A stretch of DNA of 64,000 bases, taken from Hyalangium gracile (GTDB taxonomy: Bacteria; Myxococcota; Myxococcia; Myxococcales; Myxococcaceae). The stretch's first letter is position 1; the number at the start of each line of letters is the position of its first letter. Where the stretch lies: positions 1 through 64,000 of the forward strand of contig NZ_JAHXBG010000002.1 in NCBI RefSeq assembly GCF_020103725.1, in the 5' to 3' direction. Shown here in pieces: positions 28,306 to 37,223 of the stretch. The position numbers and the translations under genes are program-made. Under the pieces are notes generated by a model. It worked only from the letters and a program-made list of their open reading frames with translations, did not search any database and was not told the DNA's origin.

Positions 28306-29169
28306 ATGTCGACGCTGAACGTGACGCGCGGGCCTGACTTGAGGCGGATGTCCGAAGACGTCCGAGCCTCGGCTCATGGAGGCTGGGTCGAGCGCTGTGC
28401 TCGACTCGGTTTCACGGCCCAGGGGGTCGTCTACACCCTCATCGGGACCCTGGCGCTGCAGCTCGCCCTTGGCGAGAGTGGAGGCCGCACCACCGACGCC
28501 CGTGGCGCGCTCGAGCGCATCGCGGAGCAGCCCTTCGGCGTGTTCCTGCTCGCGCTGCTCACCGTGGGCCTGGTCTCCTTCGTCGCGTGGCGCTGGGTGC
28601 AGGCGATCCTGGATCCCGAGCATGAGGGCACGGACGGCAAGGCCCTCGTGAAGCGCGCGGGCTGGTTCATCAGCGGCGCCATCTACGCCGGCCTCGCGGT
28701 CAGCGCCGTGCACCGCATCCTTGGCCGCGAGGACTCCGGCGGGCACAGCGCGCGGAGCTGGACGGCGAAGCTCCTCAGCCAGCCGCTGGGCCAGGTGCTC
28801 GTGGCCATCGTCGGGGGGATCGTCATCGGCTACGCCGTGAAGGAGCTCCACAGCGCGTACACCAAGCGCTTCAGCCGCAAGCTCGACCTCCAGCGCCTCA
28901 CCACGCGGCACTCGGACACCGTCATCCAGCTCTGTCGCTTCGGGCTGGCGGCCCGCGGCGGCGTCTTCCTCCTCATGGGCGGCTTCCTCCTGAGCGCCGC
29001 GCTCCACTCCGACGCCCGCGAGGCCAAGGGGCTGGGCGAGGCGCTGGCCACCCTGGCCCGCCAGCCCCACGGCGCCGTGCTGCTGGGCATCGCCGCCGCC
29101 GGGCTACTCGCCTACGCCCTCTACCTCTTCATCGTGGCGCGCTACCTCCGCATCGGCCGCGCCACCTGA
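28306..29169 (+). CDS. DUF1206 membrane protein
   Basis: A 287-residue protein with three repeated two-helix units, each opening with a G-x-x-A/S-x-G-x-x-Y/F motif: G-F-T-A-Q-G-V-V-Y (about 30), G-W-F-I-S-G-A-I-Y (about 118) and G-L-A-A-R-G-G-V-F (about 210). This threefold arrangement defines DUF1206. About six membrane segments; function unknown. GGAGGAGCGGAAG precedes the ATG. It converges on the oxidoreductase gene with a 2-bp gap. Confidence 0.88.
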   Translation: MSTLNVTRGPDLRRMSEDVRASAHGGWVERCARLGFTAQGVVYTLIGTLALQLALGESGGRTTDARGALERIAEQPFGVFLLALLTVGLVSFVAWRWVQAILDPEHEGTDGKALVKRAGWFISGAIYAGLAVSAVHRILGREDSGGHSARSWTAKLLSQPLGQVLVAIVGGIVIGYAVKELHSAYTKRFSRKLDLQRLTTRHSDTVIQLCRFGLAARGGVFLLMGGFLLSAALHSDAREAKGLGEALATLARQPHGAVLLGIAAAGLLAYALYLFIVARYLRIGRAT

Positions 29170-29171
29170 CG

Positions 29172-30188
29172 TCAGCGCCAGCCCTCGAGCACGAGCTTGC
29201 CCACCATCTTCCCGGACTCCAGCTTCGCGTGCGCCGCGCGGAGCTGCGCCGCCGAGATGGGCGTCAGCTTCTCCGTCAGCGTCGTCTTCACGCGCCCGGC
29301 GTCGATCCACTGGGCCACCTGCGTGAGGATCCGGTGCTGCTCGTCCATGTCCGGCGTCTGGAACATGGGCCGGGTGAACATCAGCTCCCACGCGAAGCTC
29401 ACGCTCTTGCGCATCAGCGCCCCCAGCTTCAGCGGCTCGTCCGTCTCGACGATGGACACGATGCGCCCGAAGGGCTTGATGACCTCCACCATCGTGTTCC
29501 AGTAGGCCGCCGTGTTCACCGTGTTGAAAATGTAGTCCACCTCCGCGCTCCCCAGCTCCTTGAGCTGCTTCGGGATGTCCTCGCGGTGGTTGATGACGTG
29601 GTCCGCCCCCATGTCGCGGCACCATTGCTGGGACTCGGGGCGCGAGGACGTGGCGATCACGCGCAGCCCCGCCAGCTTCGCCAGCTGGATCGCGATGGAG
29701 CCCACCCCACCCGCTCCGTTGATGACCAGCAGCGTGCGCCCCGCCTGCTTCCCGCCCACGTCGATGGAGAGCCTGTCGAACAGGGCCTCGTGCGCGGTGA
29801 GCGCCGTGAGCGGCAGCGCGGCCGCCTGCGCGAAGTCCAGCGAGCGCGGCTTGAGCGCGACGATCCGCTCGTCCACCAGGTGCAGCTCGCTGTCACAGCC
29901 CGGGCGGGTGAGGCTGCCCGCGTAGAAGACGGCGTCCCCTACCTTGAAGTGCTGGACCTCCGGCCCCACCGCCTCCACCACGCCCGCCGCGTCCCAGCCG
30001 AGCACTCGCGGCGAGGCCTCCGTCTTGTCCTTGGGCGAGCGCACCTTGGTGTCCGCCGGGTTCACCGACACCGCGTGGACCCGCACCAGCAGATCCTTCC
30101 CCTGGGGCTTGGGATCCGGCAGCTCCACGTCCAGCAGGGACTCCGGATCGGAGATGGGCAGGTAGCGCTTCAGGGCAACGGCCTTCAT
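29172..30188 (-). CDS. Zinc-type alcohol dehydrogenase / quinone oxidoreductase family protein
   Basis: About 338 residues. MDR superfamily: GroES-like N-terminal domain with V-N-P-A-D-T-K, then a Rossmann fold with G-A-G-G-V-G-S-I-A-I-Q-L-A at about 150-163. The catalytic-zinc Cys/His set and the structural four-Cys lobe are absent, and H-x-x-x-G-D-A-V-F-Y is kept, so this is the zinc-free NADPH:quinone reductase (ZADH/QOR) branch. Start ATG at 30188 with GAAGGAG seven bases upstream. Substrate unknown. Confidence 0.9.
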   Translation of the reverse strand: MKAVALKRYLPISDPESLLDVELPDPKPQGKDLLVRVHAVSVNPADTKVRSPKDKTEASPRVLGWDAAGVVEAVGPEVQHFKVGDAVFYAGSLTRPGCDSELHLVDERIVALKPRSLDFAQAAALPLTALTAHEALFDRLSIDVGGKQAGRTLLVINGAGGVGSIAIQLAKLAGLRVIATSSRPESQQWCRDMGADHVINHREDIPKQLKELGSAEVDYIFNTVNTAAYWNTMVEVIKPFGRIVSIVETDEPLKLGALMRKSVSFAWELMFTRPMFQTPDMDEQHRILTQVAQWIDAGRVKTTLTEKLTPISAAQLRAAHAKLESGKMVGKLVLEGWR

Positions 30189-30425
30189 GACTCTCGCTCC
30201 TTCGGGAAAGACGGGCGCCAATACGCGCGAGGCCGCGGAACCTAGGACTCCCGATGAATCGCCACAACGCCCATCTGGGCCGGGGTGTGTTCGCCATCAG
30301 GTGAGCGGCCCCCCGTCAATATGCCGTTGGTACACCATTTGACACACCGCGTTGCCAACTTGGGTTCCCCCGTTTTCCCCAGTTGTCATAATGGGGCGGC
30401 AGAAGCACACCCGTCGGGAGTCTTC
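30189..30425. promoter_or_regulatory. 237-bp divergent promoter region
   Basis: This lies between the oxidoreductase gene (minus) and the histidine kinase gene (plus). It is more A/T-rich than its surroundings. It contains TTGACA near 30339 and CATAAT near 30388, but their spacing is wrong for one promoter; either might pair with a weak partner. GGGAG lies 6 bases before the kinase ATG. Confidence 0.4.
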
Positions 30426-32609
30426 ATGCTTCAGCCGTGGGTTCATGAGCCGAGGCTCGATGAAGAAGGGCGCGTCAGGGCGCTCCACCGCCACCTCCTC
30501 AATGAGGAGCCGGATCCCGAGTACGACGCCATCGTCCAGCTCGCCTCGGCGATCTGCGAGACACCCATCTCGCTGCTGACCCTGGTGGACAGGGATCGCC
30601 TGCGCTTCAAGGCCAAGGTGGGGCTGCCGAGGATCCTCCAGGACGAGCGCACCGACTCGTTCTGCAGCCACGTCATCGAGCAGGAGGAGCTCTTCCTCAT
30701 CGAGGATGCGCTGGCCGATCCGCGCTTCCGGGACAACACGCGCGTGCGTGGCGAGCCCCACATCCGCTTCTACGCGGGCACGCCGCTGCGGACCGAGGAG
30801 GGGTACCGGATCGGCGTGCTGTGCGTCATCGATCATGTCCCCCGCCGGCTGAGCCCCCTGCAGCTGCGCACGCTGGAGCACCTGGGGCGGCAGATCGAGA
30901 CCCACTTCCGTCTGCGCCTCCAGCTGCTCCAGGCCCAGGAGCGCAACGTGGAGCTGGAGCAGGCCCGCTCGCGGCTGCACGCGATCAACGAGAGCCTCCA
31001 GGCCGAGATCGTCGAGCGCCACCGCGTCGAGCGCGAGCTGCGCTCCCAGGGCGCGGTGCTGAGCACGGTGCTGGCCCACATGCCCCACTCGGTGTTCTGG
31101 AAGGACCGCGAGGGCACCTTCCTGGGCTGCAACAATGCGTTCGCGCAGCAGGTCGGCCGTGCCTCGCCCGCGGGCATCATCGGGCGCAAGGACCAGGACC
31201 TGGGCTTTCCGCCCGAGCAGGTGGAGGCCTACCGCCGGGATGATCGGGCGGTGATGGACAGTGGCCGCCCGATCCTCGACATCGAGGAGCCCTTCCGCGT
31301 CGGGGGCGGACCGGAGCGCTGGCTGCTGACGAGCAAGGTGCCGCTGAAGGATCTGGATGGGAAGGTGTGGTCCGTGCTGGGCATCTTCGCGGACATCACC
31401 GAGCGTCGAGAGCAGGAGGCCACGCTCCAGCAGGCCCTGAGCAAGGCCGAGCTCTACGCCGCGCGCATGGAGTCCGTGGTGTACGAGGCCCGGGCGCGCA
31501 CCCGGCGGCTCATGGAGGCCTCGCTGGATGCCGTCTTCGTGCTCGACAGCGAGGGCCGCGTGCTCGAGGCCAACCCGGTGGCCCGGCGGCTGCTGGGGAT
31601 GGAGGCCGAGCAGCTGCTGGGCCGCCCCTTCGACTCGTTGGCACCCGAGTCGGATCGGGCGTCGCTGAGGCGAGCGCTGGGGGAGCTGCGTCCCCAGGGG
31701 TCGGTGCGCCTGGACGATCAGTCCCTGCTCACCGCCACGGGTGGTCGCCTGGCGGTGCAGCTGCTCGGCTCGGTGCAGGATGAGGGCGAGGCGCTGCGGC
31801 TGCTCATCGTCGTGCACGATCTCACCGAGCGACGGCGCCTGGAGCAGCAGGGCATCCAGAACGATCGGCTGGCGGCCATGGGCGTGCTGGCGGCGGGCAT
31901 CGCCCACGAGATCAACAACCCCACGGCCTATGTGCTCTCCAACCTCGACTACCTGCGGCAGTGGCGGGAGGAGCTGGAGCAGCACCTGGCGTCGCTGCCG
32001 GAGCTTCCGGCCTCGCTGAAGGAGGGGCTGGCCGAGACGCGCCAGCTCCTGGCCGACTGCATCGACGGGTGCGCGCGCATCCAGGACATCGTCCGCGGCA
32101 TGCGGCACCTGTCGCACCAGGGCCACGCGGAGGAGCAGACGCTGGTGGACGTCCACACCACGCTGGACTCGGTGCTGAACATCTCCCAGGGAGAGCTGAA
32201 GCACACGGCGCGGCTGGAGAAGGACTACGCGCCGGATCTGCCGCTGATCCTCGGCAGCGAGGGGCGGCTCGGGCAGGTGTTCCTCAACCTGATCGTCAAC
32301 GCCATCCAGGCGATGCGGCCGGGCAATGCCCGCGACAACCGGCTGCGCGTGCGCACGCGAGCGGACGAGCACCACATTCGCATCGACATCTCCGACACGG
32401 GCCACGGCATCCCCAAGGAGGCCCTGCCCCACATCTTCGATCCCTTCTTCACCACCAAGCCCGCCGGGGTTGGCACCGGCCTGGGCCTGTCCATCAGCTA
32501 CGCCATCATCCAGAAGATGGGCGGAGAGATGAGGGTGGAGACCCAGGTGGGCCAGGGCACCACCTTCTCCCTGTTGCTGCCCATCCACCACGAGGCCAGC
32601 CCGGTCTGA
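30426..32609 (+). CDS. GAF-PAS-PAS sensor histidine kinase
   Basis: About 727 residues, no membrane segment, so cytoplasmic. A GAF domain spans about 25-165 (S-L-L-T-L-V-D near the start). A coiled coil at about 165-205 leads to PAS 1 (about 215-330) and PAS 2 (about 365-475). The HisKA box has phospho-acceptor His494 in G-I-A-H-E-I-N-N-P; the HATPase has N-L-I-V-N-A-I-Q-A-M, D-T-G-H-G-I-P and G-T-G-L-G-L-S. The GAF resembles the cysteine-poor redox/nucleotide type, so the signal cannot be named. It is an orphan: no response regulator gene is adjacent. ATG at 30426 fits GGGAG; an upstream GTG at 30285 is unlikely. Confidence 0.93.
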   Translation: MLQPWVHEPRLDEEGRVRALHRHLLNEEPDPEYDAIVQLASAICETPISLLTLVDRDRLRFKAKVGLPRILQDERTDSFCSHVIEQEELFLIEDALADPRFRDNTRVRGEPHIRFYAGTPLRTEEGYRIGVLCVIDHVPRRLSPLQLRTLEHLGRQIETHFRLRLQLLQAQERNVELEQARSRLHAINESLQAEIVERHRVERELRSQGAVLSTVLAHMPHSVFWKDREGTFLGCNNAFAQQVGRASPAGIIGRKDQDLGFPPEQVEAYRRDDRAVMDSGRPILDIEEPFRVGGGPERWLLTSKVPLKDLDGKVWSVLGIFADITERREQEATLQQALSKAELYAARMESVVYEARARTRRLMEASLDAVFVLDSEGRVLEANPVARRLLGMEAEQLLGRPFDSLAPESDRASLRRALGELRPQGSVRLDDQSLLTATGGRLAVQLLGSVQDEGEALRLLIVVHDLTERRRLEQQGIQNDRLAAMGVLAAGIAHEINNPTAYVLSNLDYLRQWREELEQHLASLPELPASLKEGLAETRQLLADCIDGCARIQDIVRGMRHLSHQGHAEEQTLVDVHTTLDSVLNISQGELKHTARLEKDYAPDLPLILGSEGRLGQVFLNLIVNAIQAMRPGNARDNRLRVRTRADEHHIRIDISDTGHGIPKEALPHIFDPFFTTKPAGVGTGLGLSISYAIIQKMGGEMRVETQVGQGTTFSLLLPIHHEASPV

Positions 32610-32694
32610 GTCCGTGAGAGGGAGTCACAGCGAGGATCGCGAAGGCTGAACCGCTGTAGAATCCTGGGTTTCCGCCCCACCAGGAGGTCCGGCC

Positions 32695-34047
32695 ATGCCG
32701 CTGAAGTACCTGCTGCCCGAGGAGCAGATCCCCCGCCACTGGTACAACATCATCCCGGATCTCCCCTCGCCTCCCGCTCCCGTGCTGCACCCGGGCACGC
32801 TCCAGCCCGTGAAACCGGATGACCTGGCGCCGCTGTTCCCGATGCCCCTCATCGAGCAGGAGATGAGCGGCCAGCGGGAGATCCCCATCCCGGAGGAGGT
32901 CCGCGCCGCGCTGGCTCGCTGGAGGCCCTCGCCGCTGTTCCGCGCCCAGGCGCTGGAGCAGAAGCTCGGGACGCGCTCGCACATCTATTACAAGTACGAG
33001 GGCGTCTCTCCCGCTGGCAGCCACAAGCCCAACACGGCGGTGGCCCAGGCCTTCTACAACGCGAAGGCGGGGGTGCGGCGGCTGGCCACCGAGACGGGGG
33101 CGGGCCAGTGGGGCAGCTCGCTGGCCTTCGCGGGCCAGCTCTTCGGGCTCGCCGTCACCGTGTACATGGTGAAGGTGAGCTACGAGCAGAAGCCTTATCG
33201 CCGCTCGCTCATGCGCACCTGGGGCGCCGAGGTCTTCGCCTCGCCCACGGACAAGACGAACGCTGGGCGCGGCATCCTGGGGCAGGCTCCGGAGAGCCCG
33301 GGCTCGCTGGGCATCGCCATCTCCGAGGCCGTGGAGGACGCCGCCACCCACGATGACACGAAGTACGCGCTGGGCTCGGTGCTCAACCACGTGTGCCTGC
33401 ACCAGACGGTGGTCGGCCAGGAAGCCCAGGAGCAGATGAAGCTGGCCGGCGAGTACCCGGACGTCGTCATCGGCTGCCACGGGGGAGGCAGCAACTTCGC
33501 AGGCATCGCCTTCCCCTTCGCGCGGGACAAGATGCACGGCAAGCAGGTGCGGCTGGTGGCCGCGGAGCCCACGAGCTGCCCCACCCTCACCAAGGGCGTG
33601 TACACCTACGACTTCGGCGATACCGGGAAGATGACCCCGCTGATGAAGATGCACACGCTGGGGCACGACTTCATGCCACCGGGCATCCACGCGGGAGGCC
33701 TGCGCTACCACGGCGCCAGTCCGCTGGTGTCCCAGCTCGTAGACGCCGGACTGGCGGAGGCTGTCGCCTACCCGCAGCGGGCCTGCTTCGAGGCCGCCGT
33801 CCTCTTCGCGCGAGCCGAGGGCATCCTGCCGGCGCCGGAGAGCTCACACGCCATCAAGGCAGCCATCGAGGAGGCGCGGCGAGCCGACGCGGAGGGCCAG
33901 CAACGCGTCATCCTCTTCAACCTCTCCGGCCACGGGCATTTCGATCTGGGAGCCTACGATCAGTACCTCGCCGGCCAGCTCGAGGACTTCGAGTACCCAC
34001 GCGAGGCCGTTGAGGCCTCAATGGCGAAGCTGCCCAAGGTGGGCTGA
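32695..34047 (+). CDS. TrpB-like PLP-dependent enzyme (TrpB2)
   Basis: A 450-residue fold-type II PLP enzyme. The PLP Lys111 lies in G-S-H-K-P-N-T, followed by [10 protein letters not shown] and the phosphate-binding G-C-H-G-G-G-S-N. Length and the long N-terminal arm (I-P-x-x-W-Y-N) identify the TrpB2 branch, which condenses indole or O-phosphoserine-type substrates with serine and often lacks a TrpA partner. No trpA is nearby. AGGAGG sits 8 bases before the ATG. It marks the left edge of the accessory island. Confidence 0.92.
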   Translation: MPLKYLLPEEQIPRHWYNIIPDLPSPPAPVLHPGTLQPVKPDDLAPLFPMPLIEQEMSGQREIPIPEEVRAALARWRPSPLFRAQALEQKLGTRSHIYYKYEGVSPAGSHKPNTAVAQAFYNAKAGVRRLATETGAGQWGSSLAFAGQLFGLAVTVYMVKVSYEQKPYRRSLMRTWGAEVFASPTDKTNAGRGILGQAPESPGSLGIAISEAVEDAATHDDTKYALGSVLNHVCLHQTVVGQEAQEQMKLAGEYPDVVIGCHGGGSNFAGIAFPFARDKMHGKQVRLVAAEPTSCPTLTKGVYTYDFGDTGKMTPLMKMHTLGHDFMPPGIHAGGLRYHGASPLVSQLVDAGLAEAVAYPQRACFEAAVLFARAEGILPAPESSHAIKAAIEEARRADAEGQQRVILFNLSGHGHFDLGAYDQYLAGQLEDFEYPREAVEASMAKLPKVG

Positions 34048-34124
34048 GCCCCCCTCGTCTCATAACCGATCGGGGCCGACTCAAAGTCACGTCGGGACAG
34101 TCTTGCGGAGGCCCCACCGTCGGC

Positions 34125-35183
34125 ATGACAAGTAGGTTGCAGCCAAGCCTGAAGGCTGAACTACTGCGGTACATGGCAGGCGAAAATTCGGATGGACTCG
34201 ACAACCAAGCCGCTCCTGAGCAAGAAGAACACTCTGAGGCTCAAGAGCCATCTCCTCAGATACTCGATACGCAAGACCTTCTGCAAAGGATCGCAGATTC
34301 ATTGCGAAGTGAGTTCACGGCATTTCAAGCCATTCCTCATCGTGGAGAAGCAGGCCGCGCATTAGAAGACGCTTTGCGGCACACACTTGAAAGGCACCTC
34401 CCTGGGCGGGTTGGGTTACGGAGCGGCTTCGCTCTTGGAGTAGACCGGAGCGTGAGCCGACAGGCTGATCTTCTGTTGGTGGATGCTCTCGCGTGCCCGG
34501 CGCTTCTACAGGCCAAGTCGATGGGCATCTATCCCATTGACGGGGTGATTGGCGCCATTGAGGTCACGAGCAAAATCACCAAACGGAAGTGGCTCACGGA
34601 CTGTGCCAAGCTCATGGAGTTCAGGCAATTGTTACCGTCCTCCTTTCTGCAGTCGAGCGCCCTTCCACCGGCAGGAATGATGTTCGCAGCAGACGCAGAT
34701 TCCTCGCTACGGACTGTTGGCGACTGGGTTGCCACACGCTTCACCGAAGTTCGTGAGGACGAACGGCAGTATCTGCCGAATTGTGTCGTCGTTCTTGAGA
34801 AAGGGCTAGTGTGCTACCTTGAGATTGAGAATGGCGTCGTGAAGCTATCGTTCAATCCTATCAATGCCGGAATGGTGGCTGTTATCGAATCGCCACAACT
34901 CCATCTCGGTGTTTTCCTGCATCTCCTCCTGCATGAACTCCGTCGCGTATTGGCTTCGCGCATGAGGGGATATCTCCTGCACCTCCTCAAAGAAGCTCAT
35001 CATCTGCCGCACCAAAAAGGTGGTCTCATTGGACTGGAGAGCGAGACTATCCAAACTACGTTTGCAATCACCCAACAGTTAGCTGACGCCGCGGCATTTT
35101 TTCCCGACTACGCCACATACTTGGGTGACGATCTGTCGGGTAAGCTTGCGGATTCGCTGCACCGCATCCCCGTCGGACCGTGA
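34125..35183 (+). CDS. DUF6602 domain protein
   Basis: A 352-residue soluble protein. The recognisable part is residues about 50-180: H-R-G-E-A-G-R-A-L-E, R-H-L-P-G-R-V-G-L-R-S-G-F, D-L-L-L-V-D and V-I-G-A-I-E-V-T-S-K. This is the DUF6602 pattern. The D-x(n)-E-V-x-S-K order resembles a PD-(D/E)XK nuclease core, but the position that is usually Lys after E-V is Thr, so activity is doubtful. Base composition and codon use are clearly less GC-rich than neighbours, which points to horizontal acquisition. No strong ribosome site; ATG at 34176 is an alternative start. Members are frequent beside defence genes (family knowledge, not shown here). Confidence 0.72.
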   Translation: MTSRLQPSLKAELLRYMAGENSDGLDNQAAPEQEEHSEAQEPSPQILDTQDLLQRIADSLRSEFTAFQAIPHRGEAGRALEDALRHTLERHLPGRVGLRSGFALGVDRSVSRQADLLLVDALACPALLQAKSMGIYPIDGVIGAIEVTSKITKRKWLTDCAKLMEFRQLLPSSFLQSSALPPAGMMFAADADSSLRTVGDWVATRFTEVREDERQYLPNCVVVLEKGLVCYLEIENGVVKLSFNPINAGMVAVIESPQLHLGVFLHLLLHELRRVLASRMRGYLLHLLKEAHHLPHQKGGLIGLESETIQTTFAITQQLADAAAFFPDYATYLGDDLSGKLADSLHRIPVGP

Positions 35184-35475
35184 GCGGCGGAAGCACGCCA
35201 GGAAGGCAGCGAGCATCGAGGAGCGCCAACTCTGGCCGAGTAAGCACCCACGCGGGACAACGGCGGCTCGCGCCCACTGAAGAACGCCAGGAGCGAAGCC
35301 CGCAGCCTTCCGGGCTTCACCGTCGCGGCAGCAGACTGGTGGCCACCTTCACGAGACGTTGGATCCACGAGCGGTTGAGACGCCCCACTAGGCGCAACAG
35401 GCGCCGCGTGTCCGGCGTGTCCTCCAGTCCGGGGGCACCGGGCTTGCCTCGTGGGCGTGCTGCGGTGGTGGTAGC

Positions 35476-35984
35476 GTATCCGTCCGGCGGACGCCGCGGC
35501 GGAGTGCTTGAAGACGGAGGGGCACCGTGCTCGGTGCTACTCTCGTGGAGACGAGCCCCAAGAAGCGCGGCGAAACGATCGCGGCGACCGCGATCGAAAC
35601 TTACATGGAGCGCGGGCTCAGTTGATCGGAAAACCAGGAAAGTGCCCGCGCTCGCGAGTTCTGGGGGCCTACAGCCCCCAAGCCCCCCTGTGGCGTCGAC
35701 AAGCCCCTGTTTTGCGAAGGAGTGAAGACAAAACAGGGGCTTGTCGACGCGATCGTTCAGAACGCTCCTGCCAAGCATGGGTCACCCAGGGATTCGGGCG
35801 CCCGCAGTCCGAAGATCGCCAACCGACCGATGGGGCTGGATTCTGATCGAAACCAGAGGGGGCGATCCTGCGGTTGCTCGCAGTCGCCGCGATCGGAATC
35901 CCACGTTCCTCAACGATCGTTTCCAATGTCCCGAGCCGCTCAGCTCGGCAATGCCCCGCAGCACGTCGTCTGCCGGACGGATAC
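35476..35984. repeat. Large imperfect inverted repeat with conserved blocks
   Basis: Perfect inverted blocks: GTATCCGTCCGGC at 35476-35488 against 35972-35984; GATCGCGGCGAC at 35577-35588 against 35883-35894; GAAACGATCG at 35572-35581 against 35914-35923. Their midpoints (about 35730-35748) fall close to the midpoint of the central hairpin (35722). The order is roughly nested, so this is one diverged inverted duplication of about 510 bp rather than chance matches. Confidence 0.65.
35693..35750. repeat. Perfect 21-bp inverted repeat, 16-base loop
   Basis: Left arm 35693-35713 (GCGTCGACAAGCCCCTGTTTT) is written here only by its ends: it starts GCGTCGAC and ends CTGTTTT; the right arm 35730-35750 is its exact complement. 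The loop 35714-35729 is purine-rich and includes GAAGGAG. In RNA the stem would be very stable. It could be a recombination site, a transcription terminator, the core of a mobile element or a folded RNA. Confidence 0.85.
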
Positions 35985-36036
35985 CCCCAAACGGCGGAAC
36001 AGGCTTCCAGGCGCGCGACTAACTACGCTTGGTCCA

Positions 36037-36960
36037 TCACGCGTTTCTTGGAGCGGGCGTTCCCTGTCCTTGGAGGTAGATGCCAAGGGGTGAGTATCGG
36101 TAGCTAATCCCGATGTGCACGCCACAATAGCCGGGGGTTTGAAACGACAGGAGACCTGGGCGAAGCCGGCCATTCCGCACCCAGCGCCTGTGCTCATGGC
36201 TCATCAGAAATACGAATTCCATACCGCAGAAGTGCAGGCGGAGCCCGGCAGGATCCCCACCGCGCGGATCATCAATGGGCGTCGCCGACATGCTCGGGGC
36301 TCCGTCGGGAAACATCCAGAACCCGCCAAGGTTGAGCCACAGCCCGGCGCCACTTGGCATGGCCTCATTCAGCTTGAGGAGTGCCTCAAGCCACGGTTTC
36401 GGAGCGCACCACTGAGCACCTTTCACCTCTGCTTCCATCGCCGTGACGCCACACAGTGTTTTAAGAAACCATCGCTCAAGATCCTCACCATTGAACAATC
36501 CAGTGGCCGTACGCGCATCGTTTGCTGGCTCTCCCGTCTTCAGGAGCAATTCATAAAACCGGTCACCAATTCCGTCGTATGGCGATAGTGCTGCGTTATG
36601 AGCTGTGCACAGGACCTTCGCCTTGAGCTGAGATGGCGGAATTCTCAGCGACTTTCCAGGGGGGAGCCACGCCATCTTACTGACTTGAAGTTGACCACCG
36701 CCATAGTTGGTCATCCTCCGGAGGATAGCGTGACTCAAATAGTGCTCACCGGAAAGCTGAGGGGAGCATCCTCCTATCGGTGCCGCATAGCACCTCAAGG
36801 TTGTAGACTCAGCAGGACCGAGGCGCGGCGCCGGAATTGCTGCCGGAACCCCGCGAATACGGCCACGCTCATCAAGGCAACATTCCCGCCCCGGCTTGCT
36901 TGAACCGCACGGGCAGGCGGCATAAGGATCTGCAATCTCGACTTGGGCGGCGCTAATCAT
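36037..36960 (-). CDS. SEC-C and HNH-like zinc protein
   Basis: About 307 residues. The N-terminus carries a SEC-C zinc knuckle, C-P-C-G-S-x(5)-C-C, as at the end of SecA, where it binds zinc and protein partners. Residues about 65-130 contain S-G-E-H-Y-L-S-H-A-I-L and later L-C-T-A-H-N-A-A-L-S, the E-H ... C-x-x-H-N spacing seen in HNH-like nuclease folds. The remaining C-terminal half (about 190-300) is unrecognised and ends in Tyr/Gly-rich strands. Start ATG 36960 with AGGTG upstream, or GTG three codons earlier. Lower GC than the core genome. A nuclease or nuclease-derived role is inferred, not shown. Confidence 0.7.
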   Translation of the reverse strand: MISAAQVEIADPYAACPCGSSKPGRECCLDERGRIRGVPAAIPAPRLGPAESTTLRCYAAPIGGCSPQLSGEHYLSHAILRRMTNYGGGQLQVSKMAWLPPGKSLRIPPSQLKAKVLCTAHNAALSPYDGIGDRFYELLLKTGEPANDARTATGLFNGEDLERWFLKTLCGVTAMEAEVKGAQWCAPKPWLEALLKLNEAMPSGAGLWLNLGGFWMFPDGAPSMSATPIDDPRGGDPAGLRLHFCGMEFVFLMSHEHRRWVRNGRLRPGLLSFQTPGYCGVHIGISYRYSPLGIYLQGQGTPAPRNA

Positions 36961-37223
36961 GGGATGCACCTAGCAGTTGCGTCTCATTCTAGCCTAGGGC
37001 GAGACCCAGGAGGAACCCGGGCCGCCTGCTCCCGAGTGCACCGAGCTGGAGCATCAGAACGGCCGACGCGGGGACCAATGGGCGTAGGTGCTTCACAGGG
37101 CTCTGCGTCGGGGGTCTGGTCGACTCCGAGAGGAGGGGCAGTCCATCTCCTTTGGATGATGGCACCTGCTCCTTGGTGTCGCCCTTGCAAATTGCAAACC
37201 CGGGTGAGGCACTTCCAACTGGT

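Larger units (their letters stand above)
35184..36036. other. 853-bp stretch without a supported gene; decayed inverted-repeat DNA
   Basis: Several short frames exist on both strands, but none has a plausible start, composition or homologous pattern along its length. The stretch is dominated by inverted repeats: a perfect 21-bp hairpin (35693-35750), a smaller one at 35662-35680, one at 35576-35596, and two diverged arms in opposite orientation. Translations of the arms share a short motif, E-T-x(4)-R-G-x-x-I-A-A-T-A, suggesting two decayed copies of one small coding unit. It separates the DUF6602 gene from the SEC-C gene and may be a relic of a mobile element. Confidence 0.6.

Noticed and set aside
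35317-35778. Minus-strand 153-codon frame in the inverted-repeat region, considered as a transposase fragment.
   Set aside because: No DDE or other transposase motif, poor composition, and it runs through the hairpin.
37185-37197. Direct pair of TTGCAA as an operator.
   Set aside because: It is short, lies just beyond the end of the GGDEV gene and has no supporting second site.
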